Assembly: GCF_001510895.1 (NCBI RefSeq)
Contig: NZ_LPWA01000090.1
Location: forward strand, 62,001 to 126,000
Source of the DNA: Mesorhizobium loti
GTDB taxonomy: Bacteria > Pseudomonadota > Alphaproteobacteria > Rhizobiales > Rhizobiaceae
Length of the DNA: 64,000 nucleotides
Direction: 5' to 3'
The position numbers were made by a program, and so were the translations under genes. This document shows, one piece after another, positions 45,156-55,190 of this stretch; the stretch's first letter is position 1; each line of letters opens with the position of its first letter. The notes below the pieces were generated by a model that ran no database searches, had not been told where the DNA came from, and worked only from the letters and a program-made list of their open reading frames with translations.

Positions 45156-47427
45156 ATGGCGCGAGAGCTGGCACGATCGATCGAACACGGGGTCCGGCGG
45201 CTGAGGCTGCGAGTGCGCGGTACCGTGCAGGGTGTCGGGTTCCGGCCGTTCGCTTACAGGCTCGCGCGGACCATGCGGCTTTCGGGCTTCGTACTGAACG
45301 ACAGTGCCGGCGTGCTGATCGAAATCGAGGGCTCCGATGCGGCCTGCTTTCCCGACGCGATCCGGGCGCAGGCGCCGCCGCGCGCCCGTATCGACTCGAT
45401 CGACGTGCTCGAACTCGCGCCGGCCGGCGGTGAGCGGTTCCAGATCCTCGAGAGCCTGAACGGCAGGAGCGCGACACGGATCGGTGCGGATTGCGCGACC
45501 TGCGCCGAATGCCGTCGGGAACTGACCGATCCCGCGAGCCGCTTCTTCGGCTATCCCTTCGTCAACTGCACCCATTGCGGCCCGCGATTTACCATCACCC
45601 GCGCGCTTCCTTATGACCGGGCGCAGACCGCGATGGCCTCGTTCGCGATGTGCCAGGCCTGCGCTGCCGACTATGGTGACCCGGAAAACCGCCGCTTCCA
45701 TGCCGAGCCCGTCGCCTGTCCCGATTGTGGTCCGAGGCTCAGCCATCCGATCGGCGAGGTGGCCGCCCGGCTCGCGAGTGGCGCGATCGTAGCGCTCAAG
45801 GGGATCGGCGGCTTCCATCTATTCTGCGCGCCCGCAATGACCCTGCGGTCGGCCTCCTCAGGCTACGCAAGGCACGTGAGCAGAAGCCGCTCGCCGTGAT
45901 GGTTGGTAACATCAAGGCAGCCCGGGGACTCGCAAAGTTGACCGAAGCCGAGGAGGCACTTATGATCTCGGCGGCAAGCCCGATCGTAGTCGTCGAGGCC
46001 CGTGCCGGCGAAGTCTCCAATCTCGTATCACCCGGGCTCGGCCGCATCGGCCTGATGCTCGCCCATACCCCGCTGCATCATCTGCTGTTCGATGCACTGG
46101 CGAAGCGTTTGCAGTGTCTTCCCGTTCTGGTCGCGACCAGTGCCAATCCCGGCGGAGAGCCGCTGGTCGCCGACAATGCCGATGCCGAGCGCCGCCTCGC
46201 AGCGATCGCCGATCTTATCGTCACCCATGATCGCGACATCGCCGTGCGGGCCGACGACTCCGTCATGCAAGTGATCGCCGGCGCCCCTGCCTTCATCCGA
46301 CGCGCGCGCGGCTTCGTGCCGGAGCCCGTCGATCTCGCCGAGGACGGTCCCTCGGTGATCGCGACAGGCGCTGATCTGAAGAACACGGTCTGTGTCACGC
46401 GCGGACGAGAGGCCTTTCTGTCGCAGCATGTCGGCGGCCTCGACAATGCCGAGGCAATCCGCTTCCAGCGCGAGGCGATCAGCCATCTGTGCTCGATCCT
46501 TGACGTGCAGCCGCAATTCGCCGCATGCGACCTGCATCCGGATTTCCGCTCGAGGCGGATGGCGGAAGATCTGAATTTGCCCATCGTGCCGGTCCAGCAT
46601 CATCTCGCCCACGTCGCGGCGGTGGCGGCGGAGCATCGCCTTAAGGGGCGGGTTGTCGGTCTGGCACTAGACGGCCACGGCTTCGGCGCCGACGGCACGA
46701 GCTGGGGCGGCGAAATGCTCGTCATGGACGGCCATCACTGGCAGCGCACGGGAGCGCTCGCGCCGCTTCCGCTGCCTGGCGGTGACCGTGCGGCTCGGGA
46801 GCTTGGCGCATGGGTGTTGCCGCGCTTCAGGCGGCGGGATGTATCTATCTCGCACCACAACTCTGGCCGCGCCATCGCGGCGTCGTGCGCCTCACGACGA
46901 TGTTCGAGCGCGGCATGCAGCCACCCCGGACAACCAGCCTGGGCAGGCTCTTCGATGCCGCCGCGGCGATAGCGGGCGTTCGTCTCGTCCAAAGTTACGA
47001 GGGGCAGGCGGCAATGGAGCTCGAAGCTCAGGTCCGGACACCACTCCGGCTCGTCGACGGGTATGCCGTCCGGAGCGGGGTACTCGATTTCCGGCCTCTC
47101 ATCCTGCACCTCGCCCGGCAAGGTCTTTGCGAGAGAGATTCCGCCGACCTGTTTCACGGCACGCTGATCGCGGGCCTTGCGGAATGGGCTGTGGAAGGAG
47201 CGCGAAGCCTCGATACCCGACAGATCGCGCTGGGCGGCGGATGCATGACGAACCGCGTCCTTGCGGCCGGACTCATGCAAGCGCTCCGCTCGCGCGGGCT
47301 CAATGCCTATTTGCCGCGCTTGGCGCCGGCCAATGACGGCGGCATCGCGCTCGGCCAGGCGGCTTTTGCACGGCAGGTCATCGCGAACGAACACCCGTCA
47401 ATGGAGGAGAACCAGACATGTGCCTAG
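45156..47427 (+). pseudogene. hypF: HypF: carbamoyltransferase for CN ligand synthesis, two frame breaks
   Basis: HypF makes the cyanide ligands of the NiFe site from carbamoyl phosphate, with HypE. Domains in order: acylphosphatase-like (GTVQGVGFRPFAYRLA), two zinc fingers (CATCAECRREL to CTHCGPRFT; CQACAADYGD to CPDCGP), a YrdC-like domain and a Kae1-like carbamoyltransferase (VQHHLAHVAAVA, GDRAARE, LGGGCMTNRVL). The frame changes near 45827 (expected GGFHL-C-ARND) and near 46802 (expected ARE-PWRMG). One restored base at each gives an exact 757-residue protein. As written, synthesis of active hydrogenase would fail unless another hypF exists. Confidence 0.92.
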
Positions 47428-47645
47428 CCATCCCGGTCCAAGTCAAGGAAGTGCTGCCCGACAACATGGCGAAAGTGATGATCGACGGGGTGTCGAAGCT
47501 CGTTTCGATGGCGCTCATCGACGATGTTAAGGTCGGCGATTACGTCGTCCTTCATGTCGGCTATGCGCTGGCGAAGATCGATCCGGCGGAGGCGCAGAGG
47601 ACGCTGGCTCTGATCCGCGAAGCTGCGATGGGAGATGCGGCATGA
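47418..47645 (+). CDS. hypC: HypC: hydrogenase maturation chaperone
   Basis: A 75-residue protein beginning MCLAIPVQV; Cys2 carries the Fe(CN)2CO intermediate with HypD and passes it to the HupL precursor. It overlaps hypF by 10 bp and hypD by 4 bp. The C-terminus ([15 protein letters not shown]) is standard. Frame intact. Confidence 0.96.
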   Translation: MCLAIPVQVKEVLPDNMAKVMIDGVSKLVSMALIDDVKVGDYVVLHVGYALAKIDPAEAQRTLALIREAAMGDAA

Positions 47646-48799
47646 AATATATCGACGAATATCGCGACGGCAGACTTGCCAGGGACATCGCCCGGCAGAT
47701 CGGCGCTATCGCCGATCCTGCCCGCTCCTATCATCTAATGGAATTCTGCGGCGGCCATACGCATGCGATCTCTCGTTACGGCCTCGAAGATCTGCTGCCC
47801 GCCAACGTGCGGATGATCCACGGGCCCGGCTGTCCCGTCTGCGTGCTGCCTGTCGGCCGCATAGACGCGGCGATCGCGCTCGCCATGCGGCCCGAAATCA
47901 CGCTCTGCATATATGGCGACCTGATGCGCGTGCCCGGTTCGAACGGATCGAGCCTCCTAAAGGCCAAGGCGGCCGGCGCTGACATCCGCATGGTTTATTC
48001 GACGCTCGATGCGCTGAAGGTCGCCGAGGCCGAGCCGGACCGCTTAGTGGTGTTCTTCGCTATCGGGTTCGAGACCACAACGCCACCGACCGCGCTGGCG
48101 CTTAAGGGGGCGATTGCAAAAGGGCTCGGCAATTTCTCGATCTTCTGCAACCACGTGGTAACGCCGGCGGCAATCCAGAACATCCTCAAAAGCCCCGACG
48201 TGAGCAAGCTCGGCACTATCAAGATCGACGGCTTCATCGGCCCGTCCCATGTCTCGACCGTCATCGGCACCCAGCCATACGAATTCTTCGCCGAGGAATT
48301 CCGCAAGCCGATGGTGGTGGCGGGCTTCGAGCCGCTCGACGTCCTCCAGGCGATCCTGATGTTGGTCCGACAGCTCAATGCCGGCAGGCACGAGGTGGAG
48401 AACCAGTACATCCGCGCCGTGACCGCGCTCGGCAACGAGAAGGCCCAGGCGGAGGTCGCTGATGTCTTCGAACTGCGCGAGAGCTTCGAATGGCGGGGGC
48501 TCGGCGAAGTGCCCCATGGCGCGCTGCGGCTAAGGCCGCACTATGCGGCCTACGATGCCGAGAGGCGCTTCTCGATGGTGACGCCGGCCGCCAAAGACAA
48601 TCCAGCCTGCGAATGCGGCGCGATCCTGCGCGGAGTCAAGAAGCCGGCCGACTGCAACCTGTTCGGCACGGTCTGTACGCCCGACACGCCGATGGGGTCC
48701 TGCATGGTGTCGTCGGAAGGCGCGTGCGCTGCCCGCTGGACCTATGGCCGCTTTCGCGAAGAGCCGCGGCAAGTGGATCCAGGCAGGGCGGTGGCATGA
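47642..48799 (+). CDS. hypD: HypD: Fe(CN)2CO cofactor scaffold, [4Fe-4S] protein
   Basis: A 385-residue iron-sulfur protein on which the iron-dicyano-carbonyl unit is built. Conserved elements are intact: [15 protein letters not shown] (about 36-50), [10 protein letters not shown] (about 62-71), [21 protein letters not shown], and the C-terminal cluster cysteines in [10 protein letters not shown] and CNLFGTVC. It overlaps hypC and hypE by 4 bp each. Confidence 0.97.
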   Translation: MKYIDEYRDGRLARDIARQIGAIADPARSYHLMEFCGGHTHAISRYGLEDLLPANVRMIHGPGCPVCVLPVGRIDAAIALAMRPEITLCIYGDLMRVPGSNGSSLLKAKAAGADIRMVYSTLDALKVAEAEPDRLVVFFAIGFETTTPPTALALKGAIAKGLGNFSIFCNHVVTPAAIQNILKSPDVSKLGTIKIDGFIGPSHVSTVIGTQPYEFFAEEFRKPMVVAGFEPLDVLQAILMLVRQLNAGRHEVENQYIRAVTALGNEKAQAEVADVFELRESFEWRGLGEVPHGALRLRPHYAAYDAERRFSMVTPAAKDNPACECGAILRGVKKPADCNLFGTVCTPDTPMGSCMVSSEGACAARWTYGRFREEPRQVDPGRAVA

Positions 48800-49848
48800 G
48801 CCTGATGATCAAGGCCAGCAGCCGCAAGCTCGACCTCGCCAACGGCCGTGTCGATCTCTCGCATGGCGCGGGCGGCCGCGCCATGCGCCAGCTGATCGAG
48901 GGCATCTTCCATAAGGCCTTCGACAACGATTGGCTGCGCGCCGGAAACGATCAATCGGCGTTCGTCGTGCCCAGTGGGCGGATGGTGATGACGACCGACG
49001 GCTACGTCGTCTCACCGCTTTTCTTTCCCGGTGGCAATATCGGTACGCTCGCCGTCAACGGCACGATCAACGACATCGCCATGGCGGGCGCAGTGCCGCT
49101 CTATCTCTCCGCCAGCTTCATCATCGAGGAGGGTTTTCCGCTGACGGATCTCGAGCAGATTGCCGACAGCATGGGCGCCGCCTCGCGCGACGCGGGCGTA
49201 CCAATCATCACCGGCGACACTAAGGTGGTCGAGCGCGGCAAGGCCGACGGCGTCTTCATCTCGACCGCCGGCGTCGGCATGGTTCCGGCCGGGCTCGATT
49301 TGCGGTCGGACGCTGCCCGGCCCCGCGACGCGGTGGTGATATCCGGCTCAATCGGCGACCATGGCGTCGCGGTGATGTCGAAGCGCGACAACCTCGAATT
49401 TGACACGGCGATCGTCTCGGATAGCGCCGCGCTGCACAGGCTTGTGGCCGACATGGTCGCGGCGGGAGGTGCCCATATCCGGCTGATGCGCGATCCTACG
49501 CGCGGCGGTATCGCGGCGATGCTCAACGAGATCGCCAGCCACTCGAAGGTGGGCTTCCACATCGACGAGGAGGCGATTCCGCTGAAGCCGGAAGTCGCCG
49601 CCGCTTGCGAGTTCCTCGGCCTCGATCCGCTCAACGTCGCCAACGAGGGCAAGCTCGTTGCGGTCGTGGCGCCCGAGGCCGCCGACGCAGTGCTGGAGGC
49701 GATGCGGGCCCACCCGCTGGGCCTCGAAGCGGCGCTGATCGGCTATGCCGTGGCGGATGACAATTGCTTGGTACAGATGGCGACGTCGTTCGGGGGCGCT
49801 CGGATCGTCGACTGGCTGTCTGGCGAACAGCTGCCCCGGATCTGCTGA
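48796..49848 (+). CDS. hypE: HypE: thiocarboxamide dehydratase for CN ligand
   Basis: A 350-residue PurM/SelD-fold enzyme that converts the carbamoyl group received from HypF into the thiocyanate donor of CN. The C-terminus ends PRIC with the modified cysteine last, as required. The ATP-binding region LSHGAGGRAM and VNGTINDIAMAGA, ITGDTKVVERG and RDPTRGGIA are all present. The start at 48796 overlaps hypD by 4 bp; longer in-frame readings to 48490 lie inside hypD. Confidence 0.97.
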   Translation: MSLMIKASSRKLDLANGRVDLSHGAGGRAMRQLIEGIFHKAFDNDWLRAGNDQSAFVVPSGRMVMTTDGYVVSPLFFPGGNIGTLAVNGTINDIAMAGAVPLYLSASFIIEEGFPLTDLEQIADSMGAASRDAGVPIITGDTKVVERGKADGVFISTAGVGMVPAGLDLRSDAARPRDAVVISGSIGDHGVAVMSKRDNLEFDTAIVSDSAALHRLVADMVAAGGAHIRLMRDPTRGGIAAMLNEIASHSKVGFHIDEEAIPLKPEVAAACEFLGLDPLNVANEGKLVAVVAPEAADAVLEAMRAHPLGLEAALIGYAVADDNCLVQMATSFGGARIVDWLSGEQLPRIC

Positions 49849-49857
49849 CGGTGGCCG

Positions 49858-49920
49858 TTGCGGATCTCTTCTGTCACAGTTTCAATTCGCTTTGCCAGCG
49901 CCCGCATGTCGAGCAAGCGT
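49858..49920 (+). pseudogene. hypX: HypX/HoxX remnant (first codons only)
   Basis: Ten bases after hypE a stretch reads, with one base restored, (TTG)RILFCHSFNSLCQRPHVE. This closely resembles the start of HypX/HoxX (consensus MRILLL-HSFNSL-QRL-VEL), the formyl-transferase-like protein that makes the CO ligand in aerobic H2 oxidisers and follows hypE in R. leguminosarum. The frame stops at about 49933, inside the end of the convergent nifA fragment. About 20 of more than 550 codons remain. Confidence 0.6.
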
Positions 49921-49930
49921 CAGCGCAGGT

Positions 49931-50834
49931 TTAGAACTTCTTCACCTCGATGCCATGTTTGCGCGGAGCGTAACCGACCTGCCGCGGCGTGAGGGCGGAT
50001 ACGAGCCGCCTTGGCCTGAATCCAGCCGGCCCGCTCCATCGCCTCGACCAGCCTCTCGCGTTCCGTCAGACGCGAGCCCATTGCAGGGCAAGCAGGACTA
50101 TACGGGTCGCAAGCCTTTGCGGGCGTCACCTCGCCTTCGGATACGCCGATCCTCCTGGATGAGAGCGGCGATGCAGCCGGCGTCGTGCTCCCGCGGGGCA
50201 GTTGATCGATGGCGTCTCTCGGTGGGAGAAAGCTGGCCCCGTTCGGGAGACGCGACCAAAGACGCATATCAATGTCAAAATCCGATGGAATGATTATCCT
50301 CGAACGCGCAAGTGTTGCCGTCCTTCGCACGCAATTTTCGAGTTCACGGACATTACCCGGAAAACAGCATTGGGAGAGCAGCTCAAGCGCCGACGGCGCG
50401 AACGCGAGGTTGCGGCGGTTCTCCTTGTCGAATTGGTCGAGGAAAACGTTGGCGAGTAGTGGAATATCATCCGGTCGCTTTCTCAATGGCGGCAACATGA
50501 TTGGTACGACATTGATACGGTAATAAAGGTCGGCTCTGAACTCGCCATTCGCGACAGCCGTCTCGAGGTCCCGGTTCGCGGCGCATATGAGCCGAACGTC
50601 GACCCGCAGCGTCTTAGTACCGCCGACCCGCTGCAGTTCGCCCTCCTGCAAGACACGCAACAGCTTGGCCTGGAATGCCGGCGAAATCTCGCCGATTTCA
50701 TCAAGCAAAAGAGTTCCGCCATTCGCCAATTCGAAACGCCCCGCGCGCTGCGAGATGGCGCCGGTGACGGAACCCTTTTCGTGCCCAAACAACTCAGATT
50801 CCAGGACGGTTTCGGACAGGGCGGCACAGTTCAA
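49931..50834 (-). pseudogene. nifA: nifA 3' fragment (sigma54 activator), lacking N-terminus
   Basis: Covers most of the AAA+ central domain from [19 protein letters not shown] onward (Walker B-type LLDEIGEI, then [18 protein letters not shown]), an interdomain linker with ACDPYSPAC cysteines, and the Fis-type C-terminus ([17 protein letters not shown]). The GAF domain and Walker A are missing, and the sigma54-contact loop reads GSVTGA instead of GAFTGA. The end is also frameshifted: the native tail ([16 protein letters not shown], stop at 49931) is in another frame. The linker cysteines point to NifA, not HoxA. Non-functional. Confidence 0.8.
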
Positions 50835-50891
50835 CCGGGCTAGCGGCCGGATGTGCGCTACCTTCCTTCCTAGGATTTGGGAGGGTTTCGC

Positions 50892-51361
50892 ATGGTCAAC
50901 AACGATTCCGATGAAAATGCCAAACGACTAAAGGCGATCTGGGATCAAGATCGCATACCCGTCGTGTTGCGACGCGGCGGCAAAGGACAATGCCTTCGAG
51001 CCCGGTTGCCCTTCGCATCGGAAAACAGGGCGTGGCTGCGAAACCGGAGACGCACACGCCCTGTGTGGGTCGGAGGGGAAAATCAAAATATTGGGAATTG
51101 CCGAAGGCTTGGTTTAACGACTTCGTCAACCGGGCGCTAAAGAAGTATAAGATGGTCTACATAATTCAACCGTATCGGGAGCAAGAGATATGCGCCAGGG
51201 CATGCATGGAGGCAGAAGGCCACGAGTGCCAGTGTTCTTGCATGGGTGCAAATCATGGCTCCGGCTTTCATGGCAGCTGGTTTGAGGTTTCGGAAACCTT
51301 CGCTGTTCGTAGCCGTGAGCCCGAATTGGCATGTCGGTTGATGGTGTCCAAAGGGCCTTAA
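50892..51361 (+). pseudogene. Conserved hypothetical protein, one frame break
   Basis: ATG 50892 begins [20 protein letters not shown] and RIPVVLRRGGKGQ. Near 51060-51080 the frame fails, and a second frame continues KSKYWELPKAWFNDFVNRAL, CQCSCMGANHGSG and WFEVSETFAVRS to 51361. One added base gives exactly 156 residues. The cysteine/histidine cluster (CARACMEAEGHECQCSC) suggests metal binding. No functional family is known to me. The gene is convergent with the membrane protein gene at 51358 (4-bp overlap). Confidence 0.6.
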
Positions 51362-51933
51362 CGACCAGCATCTTCGGAAGGGTCTTTGAGAATCGCCAAA
51401 CGATAAACTGCCAGAGCGGCGGCAATCATTAGGAGGACAGAATAAACTAGCAGAAAGCAACCGATAAAAGAGCCCGTCAAACTGGCGTAGAGGAAGACCG
51501 TTTTAACGGACGGCATATAGACTTCCAACGCTCGCGTAAGATCGTAAAGCCATGTCCCTTGATATAAAAAGGCCCAAGAAAGGCATACGACTTGGACAAA
51601 AATGTAATGGAAGAAAACTGCATTTACGGCCTCCAAATAACTCACCCCGTGCGGGGCGGACACCTGTCGTAACGCGCCCTTTATTCGGCCACCGACTATA
51701 CTAAAAATTATTGCATATGTTCCGAGACTGAATCCCAGAAGACTGGGGATCAGTGTTTCCGCTTTCTCGATCCACTTCGGCTCGACCCACAGGGAGTAGC
51801 TCAAGCCGGTGATTAGGATCGCGAGCCCAAAAAAGGGTGATGCCAGCATCCCCCGGACGCCACCGTAGGCGCGCCGATAGCGATTCAGCCACTTTAGCAG
51901 AGTGCCCCATGGCTTGAACCATTTACCAATCAT
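51358..51933 (-). CDS. Four-helix membrane protein encoded with DUF4747 gene
   Basis: A 191-residue integral membrane protein with hydrophobic segments near 32-50, 62-82, 100-125 and 148-182, and an amphipathic basic N-terminus. It starts 2 bp after the stop of the DUF4747 gene, so the two are an operon. The DNA is visibly more AT-rich than the hup region, a sign of separate acquisition. A membrane-disrupting or sensing effector role is possible because many anti-phage modules pair a cytosolic sensor with a small membrane protein, but nothing in the sequence proves it. Confidence 0.7.
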   Translation of the reverse strand: MIGKWFKPWGTLLKWLNRYRRAYGGVRGMLASPFFGLAILITGLSYSLWVEPKWIEKAETLIPSLLGFSLGTYAIIFSIVGGRIKGALRQVSAPHGVSYLEAVNAVFFHYIFVQVVCLSWAFLYQGTWLYDLTRALEVYMPSVKTVFLYASLTGSFIGCFLLVYSVLLMIAAALAVYRLAILKDPSEDAGR

Positions 51934-51935
51934 CG

Positions 51936-52805
51936 CTAATTGGCCGTATTTTTACGGGCAGGGATCAGCCCGATGAACGCACTACGCTCGCTTTGTTCTT
52001 CCGGATCATAGCGATCGTGCAATTCTTTGGGAAAATTCTCACTATTCAGACGCACGGCACCTTTTTCGTCCCGGCCGATCACCTCCACCGTTCCATTTTC
52101 GAGTGCCACCTTGCTGATTTTCTTGATGTCGTCATCGGGCTTTATCGTCCCATTTCCTTCCGATTTGTAGGAGACCGAGAACTCCCTACTGCCGGTGCTC
52201 TCTAAATGCTTTTCAATATTTGCTTCAAAATCATCATTGAATATGTCCGTGTTAGGCTTTACAATCGTAATATTTATCTCTTTTATTCTTTTTATTGCAA
52301 ACATTGATTCGAGTGACGACTTATCTTGAACAATCGTTATTTTCGCTTCGCCGAATTCGTTGGCGATTTCCGATTGAATGGCGAGCCCATTGAAAAAGCG
52401 GAGAGCCGATCCGGCCGTGAGCACCTTTCCCTTTGAATACGTTTGAAAATAAATCCGATGCTCCTGAACATCGAAATACAAATAGAAAGCAGCCGCATTT
52501 GGGAATAAATTGTGCGGTATATTTATTTCAGAGATGTCCTCATCTGTTGCCTCCGCCATGTCTTCTGCATTGAACCAATTACCATCGCCATCAAATTTGA
52601 CAAACGTGGTAATTGCTCCCGTGATTACATTGTTGGCCGCACCAGAGCGATCCAAGCTAGATATCATCCCATGCCGATCTCCATGAACTTGAGAAATCAG
52701 TCGCTTGGAGTAAATCGATTGGATCCAGCGCATATAGATCTGAGGTGAATGCGGATGTAACCGAACATTCAATGCTGATGCGGAAACCTTGATTTTGCGC
52801 GCCAC
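51936..52805 (-). CDS. DUF4747 family protein
   Basis: A 289-residue protein. The start NVRLHPHSPQIYMRW, then WFNAEDMAEATDEDISEINI, FYLYFDVQEHRIYFQTYS and ALRFFNGL follow the DUF4747 pattern. It starts at GTG 52805, chosen because AAAGGAGGGGG stands 5-9 bases before it; a longer ATG reading lacks this. DUF4747 proteins are sparsely distributed, usually in accessory regions, and uncharacterised. Coupled to the membrane protein gene 2 bp downstream. Low GC. Confidence 0.75.
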   Translation of the reverse strand: MARKIKVSASALNVRLHPHSPQIYMRWIQSIYSKRLISQVHGDRHGMISSLDRSGAANNVITGAITTFVKFDGDGNWFNAEDMAEATDEDISEINIPHNLFPNAAAFYLYFDVQEHRIYFQTYSKGKVLTAGSALRFFNGLAIQSEIANEFGEAKITIVQDKSSLESMFAIKRIKEINITIVKPNTDIFNDDFEANIEKHLESTGSREFSVSYKSEGNGTIKPDDDIKKISKVALENGTVEVIGRDEKGAVRLNSENFPKELHDRYDPEEQSERSAFIGLIPARKNTAN

Positions 52806-53224
52806 CAATACCCCCTCCTTTAACCCGGCTGGCGAAGCTACATGTATGAGGGGCCTTTCTCCAATACCCAAAACACAAAAAAATCCGCAGGGTGAGCGGC
52901 GGGCTTCTGGTCGGCGTCGAGGATCGGGCAGCTAGGGTTCCAGATCACCACCTCGTCGGCAGGATCGGGCTGGCCCGGAACCTAGGCGGCCCAACCCGCT
53001 TATCAAGGCGACACAGGATTTGCAGGCCGAGCCGCCCAGCAAGGCCAGTGTTGCCAGCTAGCCTGCCTTCTCAAGTGGATGCTCACCGTAGATCGCGCGC
53101 AACCAGCGCTGCCGGGCGATGGTCTTCGGATCACGCTCGTTGGCAAGGATGGATTGGGGCGAGCCTGAAGCGCTTCACCGGCCGTCTCAAAGAGCATTGC
53201 TAAAGGTCCAAAACCGTCAGCCAA
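52806..53224. other. Intergenic, no supported gene
   Basis: Frames on both strands are arginine/proline-rich and look like chance. The first 80 bases are the likely promoter area of the DUF4747 operon. Confidence 0.4.
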
Positions 53225-54046
53225 TCAGCCTTCTCGTCGGTCTGTTTCCAAAAGGGTCGACTTAGGTGTCACGACTCGGAGCTTGGCTGCTTCATAGTCG
53301 AACGAAACGCGGTTTCGTCCACGTTGCTTTGCGTCAAGAAGGCATCGCCCAGCTGTGCGAAGGACATCTTGAGGATCTGCGTTGCGAGAAACTTCCGCAC
53401 CCCCGATGCTGACGGTCACCTTCACGTCATCGGATGGCCCTTTGATCCAGGGAAGTCCTGAGACATGCCGACGGATGTTTTCCGCAATCGTCATTGCCTG
53501 CTCTTTATGCAGGCCTCTCAGCAGGACCCCGAACTCTTCGCCACCAAGGCGGCCAATCGGGTCGCCTGGGCGCGTCAGGTAGATGAGCGCTTTGGCAATC
53601 TGCACCAAGGTCTCGTCACCCCTGGCATGTCCGTGCTTGTCATTGAACAAGGAGAAGTGATCCGGATCGATCAGAAGAAGGGTGTCGCACTCTCCATCAT
53701 CTCGCTTCCTGTCCATCCTTGCCATGAATTCACCGCGGCTAAGAAGCCCGGTCATCGGGTCGTGGCTGGTCACGAAGGTCAGCCGATCGTGCGTATCTCT
53801 GAGCGCCTGGTACGACTTTTCCAGCTTGTCACATGTGTCCTGGATCGTTTCCGACTGGGCGAAAATGTAGGCGCCGACGGGCATTCCGATCAGAATAGGG
53901 ATGAAAGTGCATTCCACCCAGCTCAGCCAGTCGATCGGCATCTGCAAGGCGATTCTTGCCGTAAACGACAGGGCGAAGGTCGCGACGATTGCAATGATCG
54001 TCACGACTACCGACTTGCCCACAATACGTTTGGTGCGCGGCGTCAT
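53225..54046 (-). CDS. Membrane-bound diguanylate cyclase (GGDEF)
   Basis: A 273-residue protein. Two transmembrane segments (about 10-32 and 42-65) are followed by a short coiled linker and a GGDEF domain (about 95-250): HDPMTGLLSRGEF, IDPDHFSLFNDKHGHARGD and the active site GRLGGEEFGVLL. GGEEF is a functional variant. It makes cyclic di-GMP from GTP. One common metal-site Asp lies in LIDPDHF, where the usual FF is HF. No RxxD inhibitory site is obvious. Monocistronic. Confidence 0.92.
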   Translation of the reverse strand: MTPRTKRIVGKSVVVTIIAIVATFALSFTARIALQMPIDWLSWVECTFIPILIGMPVGAYIFAQSETIQDTCDKLEKSYQALRDTHDRLTFVTSHDPMTGLLSRGEFMARMDRKRDDGECDTLLLIDPDHFSLFNDKHGHARGDETLVQIAKALIYLTRPGDPIGRLGGEEFGVLLRGLHKEQAMTIAENIRRHVSGLPWIKGPSDDVKVTVSIGGAEVSRNADPQDVLRTAGRCLLDAKQRGRNRVSFDYEAAKLRVVTPKSTLLETDRREG

Positions 54047-54279
54047 ATTGTTTCTTTTAACAAATGAGTGTTGCTTATTTAAACAATATCGCTGAAAGAG
54101 TTCTTACCCTGTCAATTAAGATTATTCTGAAATGAAGGGCGCGAAGCGAACCTGCCGTGATTCTAGAGGATTGGGACAGCACGATGAATTTTAACAACGA
54201 TTAAAATTCGCGGTATTCGACTGTGCCGGTGTTAGCTTTCAGACGCTATTCCACACTGCATGGACGGTGACAGTTGAAT
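54047..54279. other. AT-rich promoter region between divergent genes
   Basis: AT-rich DNA between the leftward diguanylate cyclase gene and a small rightward frame; no defined boxes could be assigned. Confidence 0.4.
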
Positions 54280-54489
54280 ATGCGTGGCCTAGGCTGGATT
54301 AGAGACATACGATTGACAGAAGCTCAGCAGATACGAGATCGGATCGCCTCGCTAGAATGCGAATTGATCAACGCTGCGGCTTCCAGGGGCAAGTCCAATC
54401 TGCAAAACATTGGCCACCAGCTTCGTTTGCAGAAGGCTAGGTTGGAACGCCTCGAACGGTGCATAGCCGGGATGCCGAAACGGCTCTGA
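54280..54489 (+). CDS. Small hypothetical protein
   Basis: A 69-residue charged, helical frame (RLTEAQQIRDRIASLECELI and HQLRLQKARLERLERC), perhaps a short coiled coil. The start could be ATG 54280 or TTG 54274. No family recognised and no operon partner. Confidence 0.4.
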   Translation: MRGLGWIRDIRLTEAQQIRDRIASLECELINAAASRGKSNLQNIGHQLRLQKARLERLERCIAGMPKRL

Positions 54490-55190
54490 GAACAGGCCGA
54501 TTTCTTCTGGAGCCAGAAGGAAGTGCCTTGAGGCCCCTCAGCGCCTTCTCGAAAGCTCGTGGACGGCGAGGATCGCACGCTCATAGACCAGCCGGTTCCC
54601 CCCAGAGCACACCGTGAAGATGTCCGGGCCGAGTTGACCGAAAAGTTGCGGACGCAGGGAACCTCTAATCAGAGCGGCCCTTGAGAGTGCTGACGCTCTG
54701 AAGTCGCGGATCGCCTAATTTCAACTCTGGCTTGGCTCGCATTTTAATTTTGGCAGCTGTGTAACAAGCTGCGTAACAAGCGAAGAAAAAAGAGCAATGT
54801 TTTCAATTGCATAAGGCGAGAATCGAAAGACGCTCTCTCTGCCAGTCCCGAAATGATGAGGGTTCACTCGGATACGCTGCCTCAATGGATCGACGGTACC
54901 GGACCTCTGGCTCGATCCGCCTGCGCCATTTAAGATACGGGAACCGAACCTATCCACAGAAATATTTTGTTGGTATTTCTGTTGGTAGCAGCTGCGGTTG
55001 GCCTACCCCTAAGCATCTGAAAGAAAAATAGGATTTTCTTTACCTGGATTCCGCCTCTGGGCACCATCCCCTCTTCTCCCGACATTCCCTTCCGCCGAAG
55101 CCTCTACGCTCGCGCCTCCATAAATTGCTGAAATCGCTTATTTTTTTGGCGCGCTCGGCGCACCGAGGCGTGTTGCCCCGATTCCCCGGC
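54490..55190. other. Intergenic junction region
   Basis: No supported gene. 54720-54840 and 54950-55050 are AT-rich. The truncated binding-protein gene begins at 55191, so this stretch probably contains the border between accessory DNA and chromosome-like DNA. No integrase gene, tRNA gene or direct repeat could be identified. Confidence 0.4.

Noticed and set aside
49931-50834. Interpretation of the sigma54 activator fragment as HoxA/HupR, the hydrogenase regulator
   Set aside because: The interdomain linker contains the C...C pair and the tail HGIEVKKF typical of NifA; HoxA lacks the linker.
54800-54850. tRNA-like 3' end (minus strand, TTCGATTCTCGCC)
   Set aside because: No cloverleaf can be folded around it and no anticodon arm was found; at best a chance match or an attachment-site scrap.
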